Positions 45,541 to 56,972 of a stretch of DNA of 64,000 nt are shown piece by piece. A program made the position numbers and the translations under genes. Position 1 is the stretch's first letter. Every line of letters begins with the position of its first letter. Below the pieces are notes generated by a model. The model worked only from the letters and a program-made list of their open reading frames with translations. It ran no database searches and had not been told where the DNA came from. Source of the DNA: Chlorops oryzae (lineage: Eukaryota > Arthropoda > Insecta > Diptera > Chloropidae); assembly GCA_020466095.1 (NCBI GenBank), contig CM035806.1, positions 120,032,194-120,096,193 on the forward strand, in the 5' to 3' direction.

Positions 45541-45979
45541 TACATAGTTTTCAGGCCATAGCCATAGATACGTATCGGAACTGAATTCAGTTGATTTTAT
45601 ATCGGAGTGGAAACTTTTTCAAGATTCGTCCGTCTCTGGTGTATGCTTTGTGCGAAGTGCAAGCACGTGCTACAATCGGCCGCCTGTTGGATATAAATCG
45701 TTTTCCCAATAAAAAGTATTTTAAAATTATAAATTGCACCTAAATGTAGCGAAATACCACTCACTGATTAGTCACGAAACCTCAGAAACTATAACACCTA
45801 CAACCTTGATAACTGGCAGGTTGGTTCCTTTTTGGGCGAAGACATCCGCTAAGAACTTTTTTTAAACGAAATTGCACCCCTAAGTCATAAGCAGGGCTCG
45901 GATTTTTTAAATTCTTTTAAAAAAGCATACTTTATGGAGTCAAGATTCCAGTCGATTTTTAACTTCAATATGCATTTTT

Positions 45980-46867
45980 ATACCCAGCGTAAGCGGGGTA
46001 TATTAGTTTTGTGCGAATCTTGTAACAGGGAGAATTAAGCTCCGGAAATATAGACATATATATATATTCTTGATCAGGATCAAAAACTGAATCGATTTAG
46101 ACATGTCCGTCTGTCTGTCTGTCCGTCCGTCCGTGGTGGGATCTCTTCCGAAACGGCTGAACCAATGAAGTCGAAATGTGGCACACAGGTATATCGGGAT
46201 CCGAGTATGATCCTAAGTAAAAATGGGAGACATCCGCCCACTGCCACGCCCACAAATGAATATAATGTGTTTTCAATAAAACGCTTGTCAAGTCAATCAA
46301 GTCGAAATTTGCCACACAGGTATATCGGGATCCGAGTATGATCGTAAATTAAAATGGGAGACATCCGCCTACTGTCACGCCCACAAATGAATTAAATGTG
46401 TTTTCAGTGAAATGCTTGTAACTTGCGAACCACTCAACATATTTCACTGATATTTGGTGAACTGGTAAACTACAAAAAGGGACATATCCTGGGGAAAAAA
46501 TCTTCTCCTCGAGCCACGACCACATATAAGGGTTTATCGTAACTTGTGAAGTAAAAGGCGCAGAAGCTTTAAATTCGCAACAAAGGTTGGCTAAGGCGAA
46601 CGAAAGGTGTAGGATAAAAATATAAGTGTCTCGCCCACTTCCACGCCCAAAAATGGAGATTTTTCGTTACTTCCGAAGTAAAAAGGGTAGAAGTTTCAAA
46701 TTCGCAACATAGGTTGACCAAGGCGGATGAAAGGTGTGGGAAAAAAATTAATGTGGCTGCCCACTACCACGCCCACAAATGGAGATTTTTTGTTACATAA
46801 TGCGCCAATGCGTCGGGACGCTGGGTATTTCAAAGTCGTGCTTGACCGACTTTAGCTTTCTTACTTG
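45980..46867 (+). mobile_element. Helentron-like element, family 2, copy d
   Basis: Both ends are present (ATACCCAGCGTAAGCGGGG left; CGCTGGGTAT, hairpin AAGTCGTGCTTGACCGACTT and CTTACTTG right). The GTCY array is at about 46105-46135. A ~120-bp internal block with GAGTATGATCCTAAGTAAAA occurs twice in tandem (46200 and 46325), and about two to three of the 127-bp units follow. Confidence 0.8.
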
Positions 46868-46942
46868 TTTTATTATATGAAATTTAACAAAAGTGATAAA
46901 ATTCATATTTTATCTCGTATCCTTCTACTTCATTTGATTTGC

Positions 46943-47280
46943 TTATAACGTCTGGTATACTTCTCGTATACGTACGCAAAAATTCAGCCGATTACGCTTC
47001 CTAAACTTCCTTTGGTCGCTCCGAGAGCTCAGTCGTTCCTCTCGGTGGACGTGGGCACGTGGAAATTTGCGATTAGAGGTGGCTCCTAAAATTTCTATCG
47101 AATTCATGTCCGCAGATTGTAGTGGCCACATTATCTTTTGGATTTTAAACCAGTTTGATACGATATAAGCGGTGTGTTTTGGGTCGTTGATTTATTGAAA
47201 ACTCACAATTTCAACAGCAAGGTTCATGTTTCTTTTGTTGAAGAATATATAGGTACTGCTCCAGACGCATTATTCCACCG
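46943..47280 (-). pseudogene. Tc1-like transposase relic
   Basis: On the minus strand the reading YLYILQQKKHEPCC, then INDPKHTAYIVSNWF and KIQKIMWPLQSADMNSIEIL corresponds to the end of a Tc1-type DDE transposase. In that family the second catalytic aspartate lies in the DNDPKHT box and the final glutamate in W..QSPDLNPIENLW. Here the final box is altered (SADMNSIEILG) and the rest of the enzyme is missing or frame-shifted. No inverted ends are visible. Confidence 0.6.
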
Positions 47281-47304
47281 ATGTGTACCAATCAACCGAC
47301 ACTA

Positions 47305-48525
47305 TTTGGGTTAGAAAATCTCCAATTTTTATTGAGCATAGTTTTAAAACAATTAAAATTTTTTAAAAATGCGTACAGTTTTACAATGAAACTATACAAA
47401 TCTTTATTTACATTCAAGGTATATGAAATTCATAAATAAATATCGAACTTCAATTTACAAAGACTCTCTCCCAGAACATTCAAATTCTGAGTCTGATGAA
47501 ATAAAAATCTCAACATGTATATTCAAAGGCGAAAAAATCTCATCATCATTATCTAATAAAATGTAATTTTCCAATTTTTTGCACAATTGTTTCTTTCTCG
47601 TGCACAGTTTTCTATATTTGTGAATTTGTGGTTCAGAGGACAGCAACAAATGCTTAAAAACATCAATGTTATTTTTTCCCCTAGAACATTTTCTGGCATT
47701 GTGTAATTATGTTCCTATTTTACAATAAACATGTTATAATTCATTTCAATAATTTGCATTTTAAATTCACTTACACTCAAAATGTGTTGCGAAGGGCGAG
47801 CTTAGCCAATTCGAGTGTTTCGTAAGAAACCGCTCTTTGTATTGTTTGCAGCTATTGCACCGAGTGTAAAACTGCAAACCAATTATCCTTACTCTTTCTT
47901 TTAAGTTATCTTCATTAATTTTTTCATTTATTTCATTTTTGACAAATGAAAACAGTTTGCTTTGCTTTTCTGTTGTTGTTTTGTGGGAACCCGCTATCCA
48001 ACCGTGAAACAAATCGACAATTTTTAACTCCGAGGTCACTATAGAAAAAACGCTCTTATTACGAACGGGGCAATTTGGGGCAGCCTTTCTTTTTAAACGT
48101 TATTCTACGTACTTATTGAAACAAAATTTTACAAAAAATAAAAAAAGGAAATTTGGGGTTTTTTGTAAATCAATTTTAAAAATTAAACTTTCTGTACAAT
48201 TAAACCAATTTGATATTGTTTATTTTAAACCAATGACAACGTATAATGAACAAACTTCAAATAAATTAAGATAACACCGTACTACCAACTTTACATTTTA
48301 ATATGGCATATTAAACATAATCATGGGATCACAACTTACAAGTACGGAGCAACTAAAGCACAAGTAGTTATAATAAAGTTTGTTTTTACTTAAAAACAAC
48401 AATTTACATAACTTCAAAGTTTGAGAGCATGCTGTGGGGCAACGGTTACACGTATTGACATAATTATTTTTGATTATTCTGAATATGAATATTATCTATC
48501 GGAACTCAAAAAGTTATTTTGGTAA
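47305..48525 (-). repeat. Dispersed ~1.2-kb repeat, copy 2
   Basis: It is collinear with 28250-29445 in the same orientation. It keeps longer reading frames than copy 1. No terminal inverted repeat, LTR or poly(A) tail can be seen, and the family is not recognised. Confidence 0.7.
47455..48039 (-). pseudogene. Unrecognised protein in two frames (repeat copy 2)
   Basis: The first frame (48039-47767) reads MTSELKIVDLFHGWIAGSHK, then FVKNEINEKI, VRIIGLQFYTRCNSCKQY and FLTKHSNWLSSPFATHFECK. It meets a stop just after a GTAAGT, and TTGTAAAATAG lies ~60 bases on. The second frame (to 47455) reads HLLLSSEPQIHKYRKLCTRKKQ and ends in an acidic SDSEFECSGRESL. The same two segments with many synonymous and conservative changes occur in copy 1, so the sequence was once coding. 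I do not recognise the family. The GTAAGT...TAG may be a small intron, but joining there does not give an open frame in this copy. A transposase or a duplicated host gene are both possible. Confidence 0.45.
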
Positions 48526-49254
48526 TTCGAACTAAAGCCCTGTAAAGAAACATCCATAGACATCTATTTCGTTTTCTTGTTTTTACTGGTATCTACTTGT
48601 AACAGTTTCTCTCTTTATCGATATAGTGAGTATGGAATGTTTCTCTTTCAGATATCGATATAACAGTTATAAATGAGCGAAATTACCAAGTATCCAAAAT
48701 ATCAATTTGAGAAGATGATCTGGAAACAGATATATCGGTAACACTTTTATCTTTACTTAGAACAACTGGAATGTCGCTATGCGGGCTTCTGTGCACGGCT
48801 CAAACGCTCGTTCAACCTATGCAAGACGCAGACTCTCGAGAAAGCAAGAGGCCTACAAAACAACATCCCGCGAATCTGTACCAATGTTGGAAAATGGAGA
48901 TTTCAGTGCGTACCTAAAATGGTCCATAAATTGTAGCTAAATATAGTAAAGTGTACCTAATATACCCAGCTGGAATTTTTTTCATAAATGACAAATAATA
49001 TACCCAGCCGGAGTTTTTCTCAAAAATGGCGAATTCATTAATGTTTTCACCGAAGACATCAAGGGGAAAATTTGAGTACTTCTCAAATCTGATGACATGG
49101 CCATTTAAAGGAGATGTCATTCATACCAATTCTAATGGCAATGTCATCGAGATAAGGTGTTATTCACTCCCGAACGATGACATTGTCTTGAAAAACGAGA
49201 GGTACTGAAACAATGGAGTAATCTATTCCAATTTCGATGATTCTCTACTTAGTT
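48526..49254. other. Unassigned stretch
   Basis: No gene is supported. At 48955-49020 a ~50-bp segment (AATATACCCAGC.GGA.TTTTT.TCA.AAATG) is tandemly repeated, with ATACCCAGC resembling the family-2 end. The rest is unassigned. Confidence 0.4.
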
Positions 49255-49725
49255 CAGAGATAGTGAGGGGACGGCTATAGGGAGAGATGGTGTGACGGAT
49301 ATAGGGACAGATGGTGAGAGGGTGCGACGAAGATAGCGAGAGAGGGTGAGAGGGAGAGAGAGGGTGTGAGGGTGAGAGGGAAAGAGAGGATGAGTGGGGG
49401 ATAGAGCGAGAGGGATAGGGGGAGAGGAAGTGTGGTAGAGAGGGTAAGACGGAGATAGGGTGATAGGAAGAGATGTTGAGAGGGTGAGAACGTGTGAGAG
49501 GGAAATTGCGACGGAGATGGGGAAGAGGGAGAAGGGGAAGAGGGAGAAGGGAGAAGGGGAAGAGGGAGAAGGGGAAGGAGGGAGAAGGGGAAGAGGGAGA
49601 AGGGGAAGAGGGAGAAGGGGAAGAGTGAGAAGGGGAAGAGGGAGAAGGGGAAGAGGGATAATGGGAAGAGGGAGAGGGGGATGGGGAAGATGGAGAAGGG
49701 GAAGAGGGAGAAGGTGATTGAAGAA
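49255..49725 (+). repeat. Polypurine minisatellite
   Basis: For about 470 bases the plus strand is nearly all purine. The 3' half is tandem GGGAAGAGGGAGAAG (15 bp) with variants, and the 5' half has looser GAGAGGGTGAGAGG units. The minus-strand frame of SPSPSS repeats is a by-product of a unit length divisible by three. Such tracts can form triplex (H-) DNA. Confidence 0.9.
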
Positions 49726-51306
49726 AATTAAATTTTCTCGCCTTCATCGTCTTCGCATTAAGTGAAACAAGAAACTTGAAGGAAAAGAGAGTGCGTGTGA
49801 CAATATGAAATTATTTTATAAAAATATATATATAAATAAGCAAATATATATTTATAAATACCGATTGTAGTGCCTTTAATATCATGTCATAAAAACCCAA
49901 AATAAGTTTGAAAAATATTTTTTGAATTATTTCACAATCGAAAATATTTGAATTCTTTACATTCATTGTCAATTCCACAGCTCATCGACTCTTCAGCACA
50001 AGCTTCTATGCTCGCCTTGATGTGCAGATCATAGCCCTTCGGTCAATAACAATTTCTAAATCAAAATCAAATTGAAATTTAACGTTAACTTCGACCCGAA
50101 CCAACCAAACTCAACCCAGCCCATTGCAATTTGTAGGACAGTCGTGTGTCTGACAATGTCCTTTGTTTTCTCTCTTCTTTTGAGCTCAAATTCAATTTTG
50201 CTTCTAAAAACTTCGAAATTGTCTATTAGTCTAATGAGTTGTCCAAAGCAAGCAAATTGCGTCTAAATTTCAATTTCAAAATTTGTGTAAAACTTTCTTG
50301 TGAACCAATCTAGCAACCCACCAACCAATCAACCACTCTCCCTACCGCCCGATAGTGCGCCCACAAGTCAACTCGTCCACGATCCCTACATCTCTTGTCG
50401 TCAACTACGCTGCCACGTTGACCAGAGCCAGAAGGTCTCCTTCTTATTTTCTCTCGTCCTTTCTTTATATCTCTCTCTCTCTCTTTCGCTCTCTCTGTCG
50501 CCCTTGCTATCGCTCGCTCTCTTCCTCTTTATCTCTCATTCGACCTCATACACACATATACACATATACGCTCATTTGTGTTTTACTGCTCCAAGGGGTT
50601 GTGACTTTGTTGGTCATTCGATTGTGCTTCATCATATCTGGTCGGCTTTGAGCACGCGACCCCTCCAGCTCGCCCGTCTCCCTCTGATTGCAATGCAATT
50701 TCTCTCTATTGCCTGCACTCCTTCTCCTTCTGCCCTAATTATTCTAACAGCATGCTTTACACTTTACAAAAAATTCTCGGGGGCAGTGAAAATAAGTTTG
50801 ACATCCACAAAATTTTTAACTCGAGTCGTTCTTGTCCTCGCTACGTTTGTACCCTCGTTACCGTTCCCGCACTTGTTACCGTTCTTATTCTCCTTATCGT
50901 GCCCGCGTCTATGTCCATTTGGTCTTGTAGAGCTGACTTGGCCATCATCTGGCTCCTTCGTTCCTTAATCCCTCTCGGTCGCTTGGTTGCTTGGTCGTCA
51001 TTCGCTTGTCGGAGTGCAATTATGGATGGCATTTATTTAAGGGAAATTGGCAACGCCACACTAATTACATTGTGTGCCCGCTTGCGATGCGGAAAGCGGA
51101 CAACGGAAAGAATAAAAAAAAAAAAAAAAAATTGAACAAGAAAGACGAAAGTAAAACACGCAGAAGAAAATGGAAACTCCTTCGTTTCCGGTTACTCATC
51201 CGATTCCGATTTTACTGCTGGCTTCGGTTTCGCATTCGACTGCAAGTCTAATTCGAAATCTTTCTTCGTTTTCTTATTACATTCAAAGAAGAAAATTATT
51301 GAAATA
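49726..51306. other. Mostly unique stretch, CT-rich, no gene identified
   Basis: The 222-residue frame at 50300-50968 spans CTCTCT-rich low-complexity sequence (50465-50545) and lacks any domain, so it is not called. The CT tract contains many GAGAG sites on the minus strand and could be regulatory. An A-run ends at 51131. Confidence 0.45.
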
Positions 51307-51479
51307 CAGTCGACTCTAGTTAATTCGAAACTCGAGGGACTCTTAAAACATTGCGAATTATCGATTGTTGGAATTAACGAGAGTCGACTGTAGAAAGAGA
51401 TTTTGTAGGAAACTCGTAGTCGCTTTCAATTATAGAGAGGTTCGAATTATCTCAGGTTTGAATGAACGAGAGTCGACTG
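51307..51479. mobile_element. pogo/Tigger-type MITE
   Basis: The ends CAGTCGACTCTAGTTAATTC and the inverse of GAATGAACGAGAGTCGACTG are flanked by TA (51305-51306, 51480-51481). An extra inverted copy of the end lies inside (GGAATTAACGAGAGTCGACT, about 51369-51392). It is 173 bp and non-coding, typical of pogo-class miniature elements. Confidence 0.8.
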
Positions 51480-51693
51480 TATTGCAAAACGGTTTATAGA
51501 ACGATCGCACAGGATATTGTTTCAATTGATTTTTACCTTTCGTTCATTATACTTAATCAGACCAAAAAAAATATTTAACATCTAAACTTATGGGTTTGAA
51601 TATTTCAAAACCAATTTATATTATTCCAAGAAATAAATGACCTCCCAAAAAATCATGAGAGTAAGAAAATAATATTTTTGATGGGGAAAGATT

Positions 51694-51966
51694 TTGGAGA
51701 AGGGTAGAAACAATTACAACAACAATCTCAGAGCACGAAACATACGCAAAAAAAACCAAAAACGAAATACAGCACTAGCTTGCCACTTGACAACGGAAGG
51801 GCACACAGCTGATTTCGAAAACGCGCGAATATTAGACATAGAAAGACGATGGAACACTAGAGTAACGCTAGAAACCTTAAGGATACAACAACAATTAACG
51901 CAGGCGATGAACTTCAAAGAGGACAAAGACAAAATCAGCTGTGCATATACAAATGCTTTAACTTAG
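51694..51966 (+). pseudogene. Penelope-like element, C-terminal endonuclease fragment
   Basis: The frame reads NLRARNIRKKNQKRNTALAC, then HLTTEGHTADFENARILDIE, RRWNTRVTLETLRIQQ and ends NKISCAYTNALT-like. The order L..R...H....K..TAL..H....GH..DF.NA.IL..E.....R...E...I is the second half of the GIY-YIG endonuclease domain at the end of Penelope-like element proteins, which nicks target DNA for reverse transcription. The GIY and YIG strands and the whole reverse transcriptase are missing, so the element is 5'-truncated. About 200 bases downstream is the hammerhead-like tail motif (52173), as in the unrelated remnant at 36604. Confidence 0.7.
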
Positions 51967-52172
51967 AAGCATTCAATCTTGAAGACTCCAAACATTCGGA
52001 CCGAAATGAAGGTAAAAAGTTTTTTAAAGGAAAAAAAAAAATATAGAAAATGTAAAAATTAATCTTTTATACAAAAATGTAAGTTTATAAAAAAACTTTT
52101 CTAAAAATGTAAATTTTAATTGTAAAATTTTAAATGTGTGAAAAAAAATCTTCTCAATAAAATAGAGGAAGA

Positions 52173-52203
52173 CTGAGGAAGACTACAAAGCTAGTCGAAA
52201 CGC
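52173..52203 (+). ncRNA. Hammerhead-like motif in the Penelope-like tail
   Basis: CTGAGGA, one extra A, the stem GACTA / TAGTC, and GAAACG follow one another. Compared with 36604-36635 the core is the same and the stem has changed its sequence while keeping its pairing. The extra base before stem II is shared. Self-cleavage is not proven. Confidence 0.45.
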
Positions 52204-53526
52204 GTAGGAGGAAAAAGAAATTCGGATTCTTTTGAATTGCCTCAAACTTGCCTACCAATAAACCCGCCCTAGAATTTAGGAAGCTTGGTAAAATAAAACT
52301 AACAAATAATTTTTAGTTGGAATTTAGTCGTTGGTGATATGGAAGAGTGGCTTAAGTCGATATTAGCGAAAATTAACTTCAAATCATCCGTTCCCATCTC
52401 CACATTCATTTCGCATCGTTGCCTCCCTTGCTCTGAGTTTTAGAACGTTAAGAAATCACTCGGCCAGGTATTTTGTAAAGATATTTGGCTTTTACTTCGC
52501 TTGGCTCCGTTCGAACAAGTCGAATGGAGATTCGTTGTTACTTTTTGCAAGCATTTCGATGCCATTCCTTACTTCTGGAATTTAACTCCGGACGTGTTTA
52601 AGCCCAAAGCGTTATGAGGCGGTTATCACACCGGCTCTAACGCCCACTACTGCTAAGATGCCGCCCGAAATTAAATTGCCATTTGGAGGGGGGCGATACC
52701 ACAAGAGACTGGATCCCTTTGAGTAACTGATGTTTTCCCTTGAACCAAATAAAATATTCATCGATGTGCCTTTTGTCAGCCTTCAGCATTCAGTCGTCTA
52801 TGCTACTACTGCTATACCATGACATTTGCCATTCGTATTTGCCCATCTCCATAATTCTTTTTAGTTCTCCTTCTTTTCTCCCACTACCCTTGGGCCAAAA
52901 GTGAACATGATTATTTTTCGATCGCATTCATCCAGTGGCATTCTCTGTTATCGCCTCTCGCTTGCGGGCAAGTTGACCTGGACGAACCCCTTCCGGTTTC
53001 GACGAAAGGGTATCCAAGCTCGACGCTCGCCGTTCGTCGCTAAAAGCCCTTCAATGCGTGTGAATTGCTTTAAAAGAGATAAAGTCCCGTCATCGCATCG
53101 ATTCGAATCGTTGCTCATAGGGGGGAGTGGGGGGGGGGGGGTCATTCGAGTTCGGCAATTTCCGTCCGTCCGTCTGTCTGTCTGTCTGTTTGCGTTCTGT
53201 GTACCTTGTAGCACTAAAAGCTTTTAATCTAATCCCGTTTGCCTGCCTGCAAAGAGTTTCGCCTCAAAAAGCGCTTAAAAAACATGGAGCGGTCTAAGAG
53301 ACGTGATGTGTTCACTTCCATACCCAAACGTGTGTGTCAGTTTGCTCTGGGTGTTAAGCTACCTGGGTTTTTTTTTTTACCGAGGATTAAAAGCATCGAA
53401 AGCCTAAAGTCAGTGAGGGACTTTAATCCTTCAAACCTCTCCTCTCGTCCGGACGGAAAGCTCTGTTGTGAGGATTTTCCGGAATCCTTCACTCGCCTAT
53501 CGGACCGAATTTTCTAAAGGAAAACG
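52204..53526. other. Mostly unique stretch with simple repeats
   Basis: No gene is supported. A G-run (about 53129-53141) and a free-standing (GTCY)n tract (53159-53190) are present. The GTCY tract here has no Helentron-like end nearby. The frame at 53239-53517 has no recognised motif. Confidence 0.4.
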
Positions 53527-53975
53527 CTTTTTATACTTTATAACGATTTATTAATCGAAATCGATCTTAACTGTAAGAACTACACGTAACTACTTATTGT
53601 AAAACGGCTATCAGCAACTGTTAGCAACTATATCTTAGTATTAAAATGCACAGCTTATATACTAATTATTCTTAACCTAGGTCTGCGCTGGTGTGTTCTT
53701 CGGGAACGGTGTCATGGGCCTGCTGACGCATGCTGACCTGTGCAGATGTACTTCCGGGTATCTTGGTCGTTTTGTGCCATGACCAATATCCGATTCAGCT
53801 TATTCGGTGATTCTGCGTCAGTCACCTATGACGCAACGTTGTACTTGGCACGCTTGTACGGTGGTGCGAAATGCCAGCTTGCGTTTTTGGCCGTGTGCCG
53901 TCGCTAGCGGTATTGCGTAAGCTACAAGATGAGTTGCTTTGCTGTTTGACTCATAACAGCTCCTTCTGCAACCAC
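53527..53975 (-). mobile_element. Possible solo LTR abutting the R1-clade element
   Basis: On the minus strand the segment begins TGTTATGAGTCAAACAGC right after the R1 3' region. It has the TATA-like GTATATAAGCTGTGC about 290 bases in and ATTAATAAATCG (a poly(A) signal) further on, the order of an LTR. No clear CA end or target duplication was found. It may equally be the 3' UTR of the R1-clade element plus flank. Confidence 0.3.
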
Positions 53976-54026
53976 CGTTAGGTATTTCGTCAGAAGGAAG
54001 TCCTGAGCGTTAGCTCAAATCGTTCG

Positions 54027-56925
54027 TTATGTCGTACGGGCTCGTGAATGTTCGGTTTGAAAAGAGGGAGCCTCTCTTCCTCCGCGTTCGTTGGCACGTT
54101 GTCGTTCATGAACTCTTAGCTGAGTCATGATTCTTGCTGCAGCAGTCGATATTGCTCGCCATGCGTCAGCCGAGCTATTCATTTTCAGCATTAGGGTTTG
54201 CGCAGTTATGCGTTCGTCAATAGCCTCCGCCGTTTCTCCTCTAGCTTCGTTAAATCGGGGGCAGGTAAAAAAGACGTGGCTCGCATCTTCCGGTATCCCA
54301 TCGCAGATCGGGCAGAACGGATCATCTTCGTGCTTGAAACGATGCAGATACTGTTTAAAAACTCCATGTCCGCTTAGGATCTGTGTGAGGTAGAAGTCTA
54401 CCTCACCATGTTTCCTGTAACCCACACATCATGATTTGGGATCAGGGTGTGCGTCCACCTTCCTTTCGTTGAAGCATCCCATTGCTGTTGCCATAAATGC
54501 ATGGTGGAGCGGCGCGTCTCCTCCTTCGGAACTCTTCTATACCGGGTATCGCGCAATTCGCATGCCAGCGAATCAAGCGGTGGCAATGATCGCTATGACG
54601 CGGGCAGCATCATCCGAAACAGTGCGGAAAGCACTGATTGCGCGCTGCGAGCTTAGCCGGCCAGTGCTTCTGGCGCCTGCAGCGTATGTGTTTTTTCCCA
54701 TCGCTGAAGCCCAAATGGGAGCTGCGTATTATATTGTGCAGCTGGTGACTCTCGCAAGGAGTTTACGTCTTGTGGCTCGTATTCCCGATGTGTTTGTCAT
54801 GATTCGCGATAAGGCAAGTGTCACTCTTGCTGCCTTGTCATTTACCATCCTCAAGTGGTCTTTAAAAACTGTTCTGGTGTCTATGAGGACACCCAGATAC
54901 CGCAGAATTGGCTTCGAGGTTATTTCGAAGCCCCCGCTCCAAAACGAGAAGACTTCACTCTTCTTCCGGGTGCTGAGAAGCGCCGATTCCGTTTTGTGGA
55001 CAGCTAGCTGCAGCCTATTTTTCCGAAGCCAGCTGGTTACTCTGCCAACAGCTGCTGCGCACCGTTCCGAAATTTCTACTATCGTCTTTGCAACTACCAA
55101 AATTTCCAGGTCATCGGCATACCCAACGCTTGTGCAGTTATCAGGAAGAACGACTTTAAGAACGCCGTCATACATCACGTTCCACAGGGCAGGACCGAGT
55201 ACGGAGCCTTGCGGAACACCACATGAAACTGTGTACCGTTTTATTCCCGCGTCCGTCCACACTTGGTGCCAACGACCGCTAAAATAGTTGCACACAATTC
55301 TCCGAAGGTACCAAGGGACACCAAAAGCATCCAGTGCTTGTGCTATCTTCGACCAGTTTGCAGTGTTGAAAGCATTTTTAACGTCCAACGTCACAACCGC
55401 ACAGTATTGCTTTGCACCGCTTCTCCATCGTTCTCCGCTAGTGGCCTCGCAGGCAATCTTGACGACCATGTCAATAGCAACCAGATTAGACCTCCCTTTT
55501 CGGAAACCGAATTGCCGCTCTCTCAATCCTCCGTGGTGTTCCAAGGATTCATGTAGTCGGTTGACCAAAACACTTTCCAGTGTTTTCCCGAGCTCGTCCA
55601 ACATAAACAAAGGCCGGTACGCTGAAGGATCCTGCGGTTCTCTTCCCGGTTTAGGAAGCAAAACTAAGCCTTGCTTTTTCCAGGCGTTTGCAAACACTCC
55701 TTCCTCTAGGCATTTTGTAAATAGACTTACAAATACGTTTGGGTCAGCTTTGATGGCCGAAAAAACCGCAACACTAGGGATGCCGTCCGGGCCCGGTGCC
55801 TTGTTGTTTTTCATGCGTTTCATAGCAGCATTTACTTCGGTAAGAGTGACCTGTGGTATTGAGATCAAGAGAGGCCGAAATCGAGGACATCGCCACCTTA
55901 TAGGCTTTCCCCAAACGGTCAGCATCAGCATTCTGGCATAGCTCCCTAAAAGAGCGTTTCTTACTCAGATGGATCTCCTTCTTCAGCAACCTTCGGCATT
56001 CCACGTAGTTGTCGTGTAGCTGTTGCCTGTTTTCGCTACCACGGTTTCGTTGCGGAACTCGTCTTGTTCTTTTACAGTCGCCTCTCAGACGAGCAATCTC
56101 TTCATTCCACCAGTAGGCTGGTTTTCGGGCTGGCCTTCATGACGCACGGGGCATAGCAGCGTTGCAGGCTGCAACTAGTTTTGAGCTCACCGCTTTTTCC
56201 ATGCTAGCAGCTGACTCCGGATACTCAATTCTATCGCTCCAGACAAGTTTGAAGGTTTCTTCGTCAAAAAGTCGGTGCTTCCATCTTCTTTTTTCAAAGA
56301 CATTTGTACTGCGCCTATGCGGTCTTCCAAGTTCTACGGCAGCACGATGGTCGCTATGCAAGTAGATACCTCCAACTGACCATTTTGCACTGTGTACCAG
56401 CGAGTCGTGGGCAAACGTTAGGTCGATGGCCGACCGATTCCGACCTGCTTCGAATATGTGTTCACCTGTGCTCAGGAGAACGACATCTAGTTGAGAGAAC
56501 CATTCCAGGAGTACTCTACCTCTTGCGTTGTTGTTACTACTGCCCCAGGAAGTTGGCCAAGCGTTAAAGTCGCCCGCAAGGATCAATGGCGATTTGCCCC
56601 TGTCTTCTGAAACGATTTCCGAGAGCAGCTGTTCAAATTCCTGTAAACGCAAACTGGAAGGGGCATAGCAGGAAAACAGGAAGACATCGTCTACATTGGC
56701 CCACGTAAAGAAGCGCCGGCTAACTGAAGTATAGCATTGGAAAGCTCTACCATTTGCTAACCATATAGCTGCTTTACCGGAGGCGTCCGAGATCCATGAT
56801 GAGCTCCTTTCGTCGTGGTGCTGTTCGCACAGGAGAGCTATGTTCATATTTCGCTCGTAAGCCGTATGGAACAGCAGATCCTGTGGCGGCCTACAGTAGT
56901 TGAGATTGATTTGCACAATTCTCAT
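54027..56925 (-). pseudogene. R1-clade ORF2: endonuclease, reverse transcriptase, CCHC, frame-shifted
   Basis: ORF2 nicks the target and copies the RNA there. The endonuclease (56925-56137) starts MRIVQINLNYC and has LAGDFNAWPTSWGS and HSDHRAA. The frame changes near 56140 and 55880. The reverse transcriptase (55870-54729) has NNKAPGPDGIP, FGFRKGRS, LDVKNAFNTANW, CGVPQGSVLGPALW, the catalytic GYADDLEILV and YLGVLID. More frameshifts lie near 54735 and 54420. The terminal domain has CPICDGIPEDASHVFFTCPRF, which is typical of the R1 clade. All catalytic boxes survive, so the element is fairly young, but at least four frame changes make it inactive. Confidence 0.85.
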
Positions 56926-56972
56926 TTACGCAGTTTTTCCACTGCCTTTTTGAAATCAGGACTGCGCGCGTT

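Larger units (their letters stand above)
44616..45979. other. Unassigned stretch with one tRNA-like sequence and a pogo-like remnant
   Basis: 44722-44799 and 45390-45540 are listed separately. The rest is AT-rich without a recognised gene. 45590-45700 has a more even composition but no supported frame. Confidence 0.4.

Noticed and set aside
45590..45720. Possible promoter or exon near TATCGGAACTGAATTCAG
   Set aside because: There is no open frame of useful length and no recognised signal.
49223..49747. 174-residue SPSS-repeat protein
   Set aside because: It is the by-product of a 15-bp polypurine minisatellite, which keeps any frame open.
50300..50968. 222-residue frame as a possible host gene
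   Set aside because: It is built on CTCTCT-type low-complexity sequence, has no domain and no supporting splice or codon pattern.
54436..55287. 283-residue open frame on the plus strand
   Set aside because: It is antisense to the R1-clade reverse transcriptase, whose motifs lie on the minus strand.
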